A stretch of 64,000 bases of DNA from Tilletia caries (GCA_032718865.1 JALUTQ010000035.1:1116001-1180000), one strand, 5' to 3'; positions 44,760 through 54,240 are shown, numbered from the stretch's first letter. The notes: generated by a model from the sequence alone, not told the origin. Numbers and translations are program-made.

Positions 44760-46820
44760 TGAGCGGACCAAAACCACGAAGTCCGCGCATGCACTGGACA
44801 AGCCCGGCCGTTCTTGAACCAGCTGTCGATACAGGCCCGGTGGAAGTAGCACAGAACACGACAGCCGGACCATCGTGGCGCCCACGACAAATTCCTCCGT
44901 AAGATCACGCACTCCTTGGCGACTCTTGGGGAGCCGTTGGGAGGCTTGTAGACTGTAGCATACACATGCGGGAGTAGAGCCACGATCAGCATCATTGGGG
45001 AAGGGTAACAGTATGAGGGATGAACGTACCCAAGTAGCGGCCCCCCTGTAGGCTGTACACTGCCTCCGCCTTTGTTCTCGAGGCAGGACTGCAGAAGACA
45101 AAGCACAAGCGAATCATCAGCAACTCCGCAGCATTGTCGTGGTTATTACACATCCAGTACCACGCCTAACTCACCCGGACATGTGCCTCCTACGCACCAG
45201 AGTCACCAAGCGTAGCCAGCGTGGTATCTGAGACATCACTCGGGGGCCCCAACATGCCCGCCTTAAATCCATCACGCTCATAACCCCCCGTTCAAATCAT
45301 TCATGCCCCGAACGCCATTATTCCGCAAGAGAGCCTCGGCACCGGTCCCGCCTCCTCCGAAGCGGGAGCGCAGACTGGCGATCAGCTGGCGTTCTGCGAT
45401 GCAGCTGTTGCAGATCTGGGCTGCGGAGACGGCTGGGTGTAGGAACATCTCGGGCACAGCGCGGGTCGACGACGAGCTCATGGGCCGAGAAGTGGGCGCG
45501 GTGGGACGAACATGTGTCACAGAAGGATCCGACCGCATCGACGGCAGTGGTGCTGAACAGAAGGATGATGGCTCGAGAGCAGTGTCAGCATTTACACGAC
45601 TAAACCGGAAATCAAACACCGTACTCTCTCTCACCTTGCGCAAAAAGAACATGAACCGCCTCGAGCAGCCCCTACAATCCATAGCAGCCGAGTCGCTCTC
45701 CCACTGCGGACTCAGCATCTGCTCCCGCAACACTGGCGCCCGATTGGACGCCATCACATGCCGATTCGGCGCGTCATGCCGCAGCCAAGTCCGCAGACCG
45801 GAGCGCGGCCGCAACTCGTCCCCGCTTCCTAGGGCGTCTCGTTCGGCCCGCAGACGGACGCAAAGGAGACGACGCGGTCGAGGATCGCAGGCTCGGAGGA
45901 GGGGGCCGTTGGGTGTCTGGAGACCGCTGGAGGGAGCGAGACGCGTGATGACCGAGGCTGCGTCGTCCTTGTACGAGTTGGGGTAGATTAACTCCTCGGC
46001 ATCGTCTGCCTCTGAGTCTGTTAGACGGAGTTCTAGTCAGTTCATCGCTGCGATGCATAATTGGAAGCCACGGAAGAACTCACTATCGTCGACATCATCG
46101 TCTTCGACACCGCTTGCTTGACGGAGCTGGCCCAGTTGAACCATGTGCTATTTCAGAAGCTCATCTGCTCGCGCTCGTCGCTCCATACTCCCATCGGCTA
46201 CCAATCGAACGTATCGAAAAAGAAATTAAATCAGCACTGCAGCCGACTCGCCTCCAAGGTAAGGCCTGAGACTCACAGAAGGCACTGGCCCGCAATTCCG
46301 CCACAGAAAGCTCAAGCCTCGCCGTCCGGGCATCCGTCTCATCCTTACTCTGCCCGAGCACATCCGCCGGCGTCCCACCGACAGCAACCGCCCGATCCGC
46401 CAACGTCCTCGCGCGCACTGTACATAATCCACCAGACTCCCCAAGCGCGCAGCCTTGGAGCGCGTCAATATCCTCAGCGCGCAACGCAGCGGGCAAGAAT
46501 AGCGCCGGAACGTGCGATAGCGTCGAGTTGGGGTGAGGGAGAGTTCAGCCGCATCACCGGCATCGCCATTCGCACGAGCATTGTGAATGGGGTGGTAGCG
46601 CATCTTTTACGGCTGGTCGCGGAGCGGGTGCAGGACGTCCTTCTTGACGACGGCGAGATGGCGGGTCTTGCCCCTGCTGAGCAAGTAGGGCGCGAGACTG
46701 GCAGGCGCGCGACGTTCGGTGGCATTCTTGCGAGCCGAGCCGCTTGACGACCATCGTGGTTTCCCGCCGTGGATGGCGAGGCGGCGAGGGTGCAAGCTCG
46801 CGGATGACTGGGGCATCGAT
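44760..46820 (-). pseudogene. Decayed FYVE plus RING-H2 protein gene (Pib1-like E3 ligase)
   Basis: Minus strand. A FYVE zinc finger is readable in pieces: MDCRGCSRRFMFFLRK, an intron (GTGAGAG...TTCAG), HHCRRCGRI, then one base too many, CDTCSSHRAHFSAHELV in the next frame, and finally AQICNSCIAERQL back in the first frame. About 600 bases further on is a RING-H2 finger: ECVI, then TEEFVVGATMVRLSC in another frame, then CYFHRACIDSWFKNGRACPV in a third. The second RING Cys codon appears lost with a one-base deletion. Upstream exons (PYLLSRGKTRHLAVVKKDVLHPLRDQP at about 46610-46690; LRAEDIDALQGCALGESGG at about 46480; VQLGQLRQASGVEDDDVDD at about 46090-46145) also show stops and frame changes. 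FYVE plus RING-H2 is the layout of yeast Pib1, an endosomal/vacuolar ubiquitin ligase. The whole locus looks dead. Confidence 0.65.
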
Positions 46821-47007
46821 TCCCTTTGTTCGCCTTCATGAAATTTGTGTACCGTGTCGATACCGAGCTACTCGGCTCCCCACTCGGCTCCCAGACCAAA
46901 AACATTGGCAAGGGAATCTGTTAGTCTGGCCACGCCAGACCTTGTAACTCTAAATGAGCTGAAGCACTATACCGCGTACGCGGTCTGGACGCGCTCGACT
47001 CGTTTTA

Positions 47008-47477
47008 CTTAGTAACTGCCCCACCAAAGCTCCGTCAGCACTGTTGGAAGCTCACCTTCGCGCATCCACAGCGAGTCAACAACACAACCAGATCCCTTCA
47101 AAGTTGCACTGAAGTAGCAGATATCCATAAGGAACCTTCTCTGGGCGTTTGCAGATAGTTCAATAAGGCAGTAAGCGTCTGATGGTGAGTTGTGTCAAGG
47201 GCAGAAAATCGAGAAAAAAATGAGTCTGCCCGATCGTTCCCGATCCAACACAGTAGACGCACACTCTGAGCCGCTCCCACGTGTTTGCCACGTGGTACCA
47301 CGTCTATCCCTCGACTGCAGCCTCCACGCAAGACTTGTCGCGTCAGGGATGCTTCCTGCCGATCTGTCTCTCAACGGAGGGTACATGGACGGAGCTGTGC
47401 TCTGCTGGTGTCTGTGTGTGAGCGGTGTGTGAGCGGTTTGCGACAAGTTGGTCGTCTGTATGGGGGCAGTTACTAAG
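47008..47477. mobile_element. MITE, 470 bp, TA target duplication
   Basis: Ends are perfect 15-bp inverted repeats CTTAGTAACTGCCCC / GGGGCAGTTACTAAG, flanked by TA (47006-47007 and 47478-47479), as for Tc1/mariner-superfamily elements. It interrupts the left inverted end of the Harbinger-like element: the sequence before (CGTTTTA) and after (TAGGGATCTTTCGC) are contiguous in the right end. Contains CACGTG motifs at about 47278-47294 but no gene. Confidence 0.88.
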
Positions 47478-47755
47478 TAGGGATCTTTCGCAATATGCCG
47501 CAGGGCATAATAAGCCGCGAATCTGGGCGGGATGAACCGAAACCCAGATTTGCCTTGCCGCCCTCGAATGACGCGGCTTGATGAGAAGCCTTCATGCCGC
47601 CCTTTACGGCAGGGATAAATCAAATGAAAATTTTATTTACCAAGGAAATGGCTGTGATCAAGAGTGATCATCGCCAGCTCATCTCATCTCACCGCCCTGC
47701 TCGGCGCAGGCTTCCTCTTCCTTTCTGTCCCTTTCCTACATCAGATCCCCCGGCC

Positions 47756-49794
47756 ATGTCGATCCCATCGATGTCCCCTGACGACAGCGCCAATCCGCTA
47801 GGAATTCCGCCTCCTGCGCCTTTCTTCTCGGCCTCAGCAGCTGCGCAATCAAACTCCCCTCTTCCTCATTCGCAGTCTCCCGGAGCCTCGCGCTCTACCA
47901 CGCCTGACAGCCAGCTTTCGGTTCGCAGCATTGCTCGGCGGCGTGACGAAGAAGACTTGGTTGCTGCTGCAGAAGCAAACGCTGGCAATACAACCATCGA
48001 GGATGAGGAAGAAGAAGTTCCAACGCAGGCCAGCATCGTGGACAAGGTCTTCACAGATGCAGACAAGGCCGCGGAGAATGAAGAAAAGAAGGCCGGTCGT
48101 CAACAGGGCTCGCTGCAGTGGAATGGACCGGAACTGCGAGCGCTGCTGGTCGCCATGTTCTCCCACGACGTTTTCGACCCGACACGGACTGCGGACCAGC
48201 GCAGTCAATCGTGGCTGGACGCGGTCAAGGAGCTCAACAAATGGAACGAACTCAATCCCCGCAAGGACGGGCGTTTTCCGGTCCGCACCGTGGAGGCGTG
48301 CGACACAAAGTGGCGCCGAAGTCTTTACCAGGCGATCCGAGCGGGTCAGAGCGCGTCCGAGATCGCGAGTGGCCCGAAGGAGGACGAGCCTCAGATAATG
48401 AAAGCGTGTCAACATTTGAAGGAGCAGTGGGAACAGAGCGTGCGAGATGAGGCGGTGAAGCGGGAAGCGAAAAAGAAGGCCAAGAACCCCGACAAGTAAG
48501 GTTGTCCCCGGAGTTGACGCGGAGCTGGGGTTTTGCGGACTCCGCACTCCTCCGACGGAGGGCTCCGCCGGAGGCGGAGCGTGGAGCTCACTTTTGACAA
48601 ATTTTTGACCTTAAAAAAGCACGGAGTCCGCCTGGAGGACTCCGCCGGAATTTGTGCGGAGGCGGAGCCCAATCCTGGGCCTACTAGGCAAAAAGTGCGG
48701 AGCGCGGAGTCGTCAAAGTTGTGTGAAAATTCCGGCGGAATTTCCGCGGAGTTCCGACGGAGCTGTGAGGTCATGTGATGGTCGAAAATAAGGGTCACGT
48801 GACCACATTTTGGGTGCGCTCCGCCGGAATTCCGCAAAAGTTCCGCAGAAATGTGCGGAATTCCGAGAAAATAGGCATCTTCGAGATACGCGCAGGGGAT
48901 AAAACAGGCATCATCATCCGTTGAGAGCTTCAGGATGGCACTGGAGTCAATACCGCAACAATGTCGGATGGTGAATGTATAGCTCTGAGTGAATTAAAGT
49001 CACTCTGAGAGCAACTTATACCACCACTGCGCTCCGACGGAATTCCGCGGAATTCCGAGCTCCGCATACACGGAGCACGGAGGAGCATTATGAAAACGCA
49101 CAGAAAAAACGCGGAGCGCGGAGCTGCGATTTCAACTTTTGTATAATTCCGTCGGAACGCGGAGCTGGTTTTTTCCCGCTCTGTCTTAGTCTGCGGAGGC
49201 GGAGCTCGCCTCAGAAAGTCAAAATTCCGGCGGAATTTGGAAGTGCGGAGGCGGAGCCCTCCGCGTTACTCCGGGGACAACCTTACCGACAAGGCCAAGG
49301 CACTCGACGCACGGGACAAGGCCACCGCCAAGTCGGACGAGCCCTCCAACGTCGAGGGAGCCGGAGGCGTCGCCCGCGAGCGCGACACGAGCACGGAGGA
49401 CGACCCGCTCACGGCCAAGTCCGACGGCCGCAAGACGACCAAGCGTCTCCGCACGAGCCGCGCCGACGGCGCCAGCTCGGAGCTCACCAGCGCCGTCGAG
49501 AGCATGGGCTCCCGGCAGCTGGAGGCGGCGGCGGAGACCCTCAAGCAGCAGCAGCAACACCACGAGGAAGCGCTCCGCCAGGCCGAGCGCGCACGCGAGC
49601 TCGAGCAGCGGAAACACAAGGACCTGCTCTCTCGCGAGGACCGGAGGCTGGATCTGCAAGAGGCGCAGGCAGGCCAGGAGGCACAGAGGGATGCGCGGGT
49701 GGCTGCTGTGGAGAGTAAGATTGACGATCTCTTCGCGTTCTTAAGGAGAGGCTCGAGTAGGAGGTCTTGGTCTGTATGTGCATTGTGTATTTGA
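47756..49794 (+). pseudogene. Myb/SANT-like accessory gene of the Harbinger element, split by a MITE
   Basis: From ATG 47756 (MSIPSMSPDDSANPLG; an upstream in-frame Met at 47594 is possible) the frame encodes a disordered start, then a Myb/SANT-like domain: LQWNGPELRALLVAMFSHDV, DQRSQSWLDAVKELNKWNEL, TVEACDTKWRRSLYQAIRAG. In PIF/Harbinger transposons such a protein binds the ends and brings the transposase to the nucleus. At NPDK the frame runs into TAA supplied by a MITE at 48497. After the MITE (from 49286) the frame resumes at DKAKALDARDKATAKSDEPS and continues through a long coiled coil (LEAAAETLKQQQQHHEEALRQAERAREL) to the stop at about 49794. Without the MITE and one copy of its 8-bp duplication the gene would be continuous, about 415 residues. 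Confidence 0.82.
48497..49285. mobile_element. hAT-type MITE, 789 bp, inside the Myb-like gene
   Basis: Perfect 18-bp inverted ends TAAGGTTGTCCCCGGAGT, extended imperfectly to ACGCGGAG. Target duplication CCGACAAG at 48489-48496 and 49286-49293. TAAGG fits the YARNG start of hAT ends, and 8-bp duplications are typical of hAT (also reported for Zisupton/KDZ-type elements). The interior is made of short GCGGAG / GGAATTCCG blocks in both orientations and could form extensive secondary structure. No gene. Confidence 0.93.
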
Positions 49795-49875
49795 ATACAT
49801 CTATCAGTCACTTCTTTCATTGTTGTGTGGGGACTGGAATGCTATGAGCATGGGCATATTTGAGATTCAATGGCA

Positions 49876-51553
49876 CTACTGAGGTACAAAGTATTCTTCC
49901 AGAGTTGGAGTTGGACATTGAAAGGTCTGACTCGTCTGGTTCGAAGAGACGCAAGACAGGGCGTTCCGCAGCAGCACCGCGATGCGGTACTGCGATGGTA
50001 GATCGCTGTGGAGCATGCGCTGCGCGCGCTTGACGTCGAGACGCGGGAAGAGGGTGGTCACGCCGCCGATAGCCCACTCGACGGCAATGCGGACTCTGGA
50101 GAGCCGCAGGTTGAATTGGTCTTGGGCGGGCGTGAGGAACAGTCCCTTGTGTGGGACCACCAGGTGTCCGCGCGCGGCATAGCCCTTATCGCCAAAGATG
50201 AGGAGGTCCTTTTTCGTTCTCGTCCCTTGAGTGCTCATCTAGCCACTGGTGCAGCTCGCTGTCTTGTAGCACGAAAGAATCGTTCCTTCGCGCTGCCACT
50301 GGCCCAAAGATCCACATCATCCCATCAGGCGTGATGACCACCTGGTATTTTTGACCATGGTGACGCTTGTGCCCGCTATAATATTCCTTTTGATTTCGTA
50401 TGGGGCGAGCAGTGGCCCGGACAGTGCCGTCGATGAACCCCCATAGATTCTCGAGCGGACACTGCTGAGCTAAGGAAGAGCACGGAGTAGACCCCGGAAT
50501 GGGTTTGCAGGAATTCCGGGGCACTCCGGGCAGAGTTCCGGCGGTACCCGGAACCCGGAATGCTAATTTTCAATTTTTGTCAGTTTAGTCCTTTTAAGCA
50601 GGAAGCCGGAATTTCCTGGTACCGCTCAGCCGGAATGCGGAATAGATCTTGCTTTGGCCGTAACTTTTCTTGCGGAATGCGGAATCTGTGGTCAGACAAG
50701 CTCATTCTCCCGAAATTCCGCCGGATTCCGGGAGATTCCGGGGGGGTCACGTGATGTGGGGTCTCATTCGGGGTTTCATTTATCAATGAGACTCTCCGGC
50801 GAGTTTCACATATGAGGAGACCCAGTCTTGTGGTCTCAACAGGACACATGAGGCTTGAAGAGGAGCAAATTGACGCGAGTGAGGCATCAAATGGCCAATG
50901 CAGAGCTTCAATGTAGACTGTGGACGAGTACAAAGCCGATTTAGAAAGGGGTCGACTCGTTTTCATATGATCTTGCGACTGCGGAGGAGAGTCCCGGAAT
51001 TCGGCGAAATTCCGCATTCCGGGAGCTGCGGAATGCGGAATCGAAAATTGATCGAAGCCTAAATTTTGACGGAAGCCGGAATTCCAGATGTACGAATTTG
51101 AATCTTTCCCCGGAATACGGAGCTCTGCGCCCGAAAGAAGAGTAATTTAACCGGAATGCGGAATGCCCTGAGAGGCCCCGGAATTGCTGCGGAGGTCCTC
51201 CCCGGAGTGCGGAAATTCCGGGGCACTCCGTGCTCTTCCTTATGCTGAGCTGCGATCGAGTTCGCGTAGCGACGGAGCTGACGCGGACGCAGAAGAGAGC
51301 CATGGGCGCGGCGAATGTCCAGGAGATGAGACCATGTTGTATGTATTTCGTTTGAAATAGCAGTGTAGACGCGCGAGCATGCCGATTCCGATCGTCCAAA
51401 CGCGCGGGAGAGAGTTGGCAAGCGAGCACCGCCGAGAAAGCCCAGCAAGATCAAGAGCGCAATCTCTGAGGTGACCACGTCGCGAGAGGAGGTCTCTATG
51501 GTCTCAGGCAATCGAAGTGCAGTGTGTATTTGTGTGTATTCCGCTGGCGTCAA
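49876..51553 (-). pseudogene. PIF/Harbinger-type DDE transposase, split by a MITE
   Basis: Minus strand. The N-part (51553 to 51243) has a helix-turn-helix-like segment: EIALLILLGFLGGARLPTLSRAFGRSESACSRVYTAI. After the MITE the catalytic domain follows: LENLWGFIDGTVRATARPIRNQKEYYSGHKRHHGQKYQVVITPDG (first Asp in FIDGT), LLIFGDKGYAARGHLVVPHKG (second Asp), FNLRLSRVRIAVEWAIGGVTTLFPRL (Glu in VEW). This is the DDE_Tnp_4 pattern. Across the MITE the frame joins as NSIAAQ-QCPLENLWG once one duplicated copy of the target is removed. A second lesion is a one-base frame change near 50218 between DENEK and DLLIFGDKGY. Stop at 49876. It converges with the Myb-like gene, as usual for these elements. Dead copy. 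Confidence 0.85.
50471..51242. mobile_element. hAT-type MITE, 772 bp, inside the Harbinger transposase
   Basis: Perfect 18-bp inverted ends TAAGGAAGAGCACGGAGT, target duplication TGCTGAGC at 50463-50470 and 51243-51250. It shares with the 789-bp MITE the frame TAAGG...GGAGT, similar length and GGAATTCCG-like interior blocks, but the middle of the end differs, so it is a related, not identical, family. Confidence 0.93.
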
Positions 51554-52500
51554 GCGAAAAAAGGATTGGAAATCCGAGTATTGCAGTATGTCCGATAGCG
51601 TCGGGCGTGGACTGAGAGGCGCAAACGAGCTACGAGGGGGTTGCCGACAATAGCAGCAGCAGCGATAGTGACGAGAGAGAGTGATTGCATGATGGTGTGT
51701 ATTGCGTTATGTACCTAGATGACGAAGGCAATCATACGTGTCAACAAATAGGTACTAGGGATTATTGACACGCTCGTGACCGAATCCATGACTCTCTCTC
51801 ACCACACACCAGATCCGTTCTGTGCACTGAGATTTGATATTATGTTGAATATATTGCGTAGCGTGGTGTTGTGAACGATGCGGGTGGCCAGTGCCCGTGT
51901 CGTATAGCCGCGATGATGATGGGGGGGGGCGAAAGCCGCGATGATGAGGGGGCTGGTACGACCGCGCGGCAACGACACGGGCACGGGCGCGGACGGCAAA
52001 GAGAAGCACTGATGGAGGGATCTGTACGCGGAACGGCGGAAGGCAAGGGATATCAGTCAGCAAGGGGAAGAAGAGAGTAGCAGAGAGAGATACTCACGAG
52101 ACACAGGCACGGGACTGAGGACTCCGAGCAGGGACAGTCGACCAGCAAGGGCAGGGGCGCAGGGCAGGAGCAGCCAGGCACGGAGGATGATTGATCTAAA
52201 GCAGAACGAGTAGCAAAGAGAATGTCAGTGTATGAACAGTGATGAGGACGAGCGAAGCAAAATACTCACTCAAGTAAGGATGGGAAGCTGCTGGTGGTTG
52301 TGGACGGAAAGGGGCCTGGTGCGCCTTGGTCACTTGGCAGAAATTTTGCTGTGCTTATCTTATCTGTATGCTGATCTGGTCTGGGTCTGGCCCGAACTGG
52401 TGCGAAAGATGATCAGGCCCGCAGCGGGGCATGATTACGAGATGTCTAAACAATGCATTTCTGGCACCAACGGCATATTGCGAAAGATCCCTAGTAAAAC
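51554..52500. other. Non-coding right part of the Harbinger-like element
   Basis: No gene supported. It includes a 12-bp inverted pair GTGCCCGTGTCG / CGACACGGGCAC at 51891-51902 and 51973-51984 with a repeated CCGCGATGATGA between them. The last bases before 52581 mirror the left end. Confidence 0.55.
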
Positions 52501-52557
52501 GGGTCGAGTGCGTCCAGACCGTCTCCACGGGATCAGTCCTTGGTCATCACGTGCGCG

Positions 52558-52645
52558 CGACGGTCTGGTGTGACCAGACTAGGGAATCTGTGCTTTGCGG
52601 ACTGCGATCTTCCATCTTGTCGTAGTCTGGTCACACCAGACCGTC
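52558..52645. repeat. Perfect 24-bp inverted repeat: two back-to-back transposon ends
   Basis: CGACGGTCTGGTGTGACCAG... (52558-52581) and its exact reverse complement (52622-52645) enclose 40 bases. Each arm is also internally palindromic (GTCTGGT.GTG.ACCAGAC). The left arm is the right end of the Harbinger-like element; the right arm is the start of a second copy of the same terminus. Confidence 0.88.
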
Positions 52646-52648
52646 GCT

Positions 52649-53354
52649 CTCAGGAAATCTGCAGTGGCGCCAGAGACGCGGTTGTGACGCTCCTTGGGCG
52701 GCAAAGACGCGCCTCAGACGCTGTGGGCATGAGAGACCGCGGCTTCAGATGCTCCACAGACGCGCCAGAAAAATTATATCCTTTTCAATTAATTTCTCTT
52801 CGATTCTGACTGTGTGCGCAGCGTCGGCAGACGCTGCTTAGACGCTGCTTGCACGCTGCAAGTGTCGCTTGATTGCTTCCTCGCGCGCTTCTCTCATCGC
52901 CGCTTCAGGGCATACGAGACGCGCCTCACTCTGAGAGGTCTGGAGATAGCATACACACGCGTTTGCAGTCTCTGTTAGAGAGTGACATAAAGGGAGAGCA
53001 AGTATTCAGCGTCGCCGGGCTGGCAGCGACATTCTGAGTGGTGAGCCTGGTATATGTATGTGCAATGGAATTCTTTTCCGTGGTTAAAAAGGTCTCATGG
53101 TCTAGTGGTTATGAGACTCTGACACTAAACTGACAGGTCGCTGGTTCGAGTCCGAGCTTGAACACTGTATTTTTGCCTTCATTCTTTCTTTATTTTGGCA
53201 CAAAGCGCTGGTGTCTCAGGCGCGTGGGAGGCGCGTCTATGGACGCCCGATCCTTGCCCACCGCGTCGACGGACGCGCCAAAAGCGCTGTAACTCAAGTG
53301 ACTAAAGTTGGAGCGTCTGCACCGCGTTTATGGCGCGTCTGCAGTTTCCCTGAG
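52649..53354. mobile_element. ~706-bp MITE/SINE-like element with Pol III promoter
   Basis: Ends are imperfect inverted repeats of about 45 bp (CTCAGGAAATCTGCAG against CTCAGGGAAACTGCAG, then GCGCCA, ACGCGG and GACGCTCC). Flanked by CGTCGCT on both sides (52642-52648 and 53355-53361), a 7- to 8-bp duplication. It separates two parts of a second Harbinger-type terminus: TAGTCTGGTCACACCAGACC at 52622 and GCACGTGATGA...GATCCCGTGGAGACGGTCTGG at 53363-53405, which are adjacent in the inverted right end at 52581-52510. Contains a tRNA-like unit. Confidence 0.7.
53091..53165 (+). ncRNA. tRNA-Val-like sequence (pseudo-tRNA or SINE head)
   Basis: GGTCTCATGGTCTAGTGGTT matches the 5' half of fungal tRNA-Val with an intact A box and a D-stem GTCT/AGAC; GGTTCGAGTCC is a perfect B box. 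The anticodon arm, T-stem and acceptor do not pair properly, so this is not a working tRNA. A T-run (TATTTTT, 53168) follows and could terminate Pol III transcription. Confidence 0.65.
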
Positions 53355-54240
53355 CGTCGCTCGCACGTGATGAGATATACAGATCCCGTGGAGACGGTCT
53401 GGCGGACGCCCTTATCGCCTTCCTCCCCAATTCCACGTGGGAGCAAAACTAGATCACGTGACCCCACTTCCAGCTCGGCGGGGGGGCTTTGCCCCCCCCG
53501 GAACTGTGCTGGTGTACCACGTGGCTGGACCACGTGCTCCCCTCTTATCTCTTATCTCTTATCTTCCTTTCTCTCTTTCCTCATCACTTCTCCTTCTCTC
53601 GGCCGAGAGACTTCCCTTTCTTCCTCATCACCTTCTCCGCTCTCGCTGCTCTCCCTTGTACTTAGTTACTCTGAGCATTCATTCATCTGCACTCTCTTCT
53701 CTACACTCTGGCGTTGCCTTTGTTCCCCTTAGACGTTGTCTCAAGGTTATTGGACGTTGTCCTCTTACTCGTACTTTCCCCGCAGGTCAGTACCCTATCG
53801 GCACGCTACCGATACAGGAACCCCCCCAACCAAAAGGACAGTCTTGTCCGTCTCCATTGCTATCATGTCTAATCCTGCCCGCTACGCGCTAACTCTAACC
53901 CGCAAAAAAAAATGGTGAATGTTATCCTAACTTGGCGACCAAGTCGAAAAAAGAGGGAAAAAAAGAAAAAAAGCATGGCCACGGACGGAATCTATCCGCA
54001 GACCTGCAGAACCGCAAGCCGCATCACTAACCGCTCTACTACGAGGGAAAGTTGATGTCGGTCCCAATTGTTTGTAATACATAACCATATGCAACGTGTG
54101 CGTGCTAAAGATAGTGGTCAAATCGCGCTAACGCGCGTCCCGATCGCCGAATCACCGATAACACGTGGCATTGGGGAGGAAGGCGATAAGGGTCTTCGGT
54201 CTGGCCACACTCGCCGAGTTTTGAGTGATGCCTCTCCACC
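53355..54240. other. Transposon-derived spacer with nested inverted repeats
   Basis: Contains the rest of the second Harbinger-type terminus (to about 53405); a near-perfect 31-bp inverted pair, CCCTTATCGCCTTCCTCCCC at 53410-53429 and onward against its inverse ending at about 54191; a short hairpin GGGGGGCTTTGCCCCCC at about 53482-53498; a pyrimidine-rich CTTATCT stretch at 53543-53566; and a 23-bp sequence (54216-54238) whose exact inverse is at 63950-63972. No gene. Confidence 0.6.

Larger units (their letters stand above)
46922..52581. mobile_element. PIF/Harbinger-like DNA transposon, 5660 bp, with nested insertions
   Basis: Left end TAGTCTGGCCACGCCAGACC; right end, read inverted, TAGTCTGGTCACACCAGACC. 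Inside, further inverted matches follow in the same order: GGTCTGGACGCGCTCGACTC (about 46981) against GGTCTGGACGCACTCGACCC (inverted, about 52520-52500), and a perfect 23-bp match from TAGGGATCTTTCGC (47478-47502) to its inverse (52467-52491). The element is flanked on both sides by GGGAATCTGT (46912-46921 and 52582-52591), an apparent 10-bp target duplication. Canonical Harbinger elements make 3-bp TWA duplications, so either this group differs or the direct repeat has another origin. It carries a Myb/SANT-like gene and a convergent DDE transposase, the usual two-gene PIF/Harbinger set. Removing three nested MITEs gives an ancestor of about 3.6 kb. Not autonomous now. Confidence 0.82.

Noticed and set aside
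46922..46942. Stand-alone palindromic regulatory site (GTCTGGCCACGCCAGAC)
   Set aside because: The same palindrome recurs inverted at 52561-52581 with extended similarity behind it, so it is a transposon end.
50008..50334. Plus-strand frame over the Harbinger transposase
   Set aside because: Shadow of the minus-strand transposase, whose DDE motifs are clear.
53091..53165. Functional tRNA gene
   Set aside because: A and B boxes are good but anticodon stem, T-stem and acceptor stem do not pair; classed as tRNA-like.
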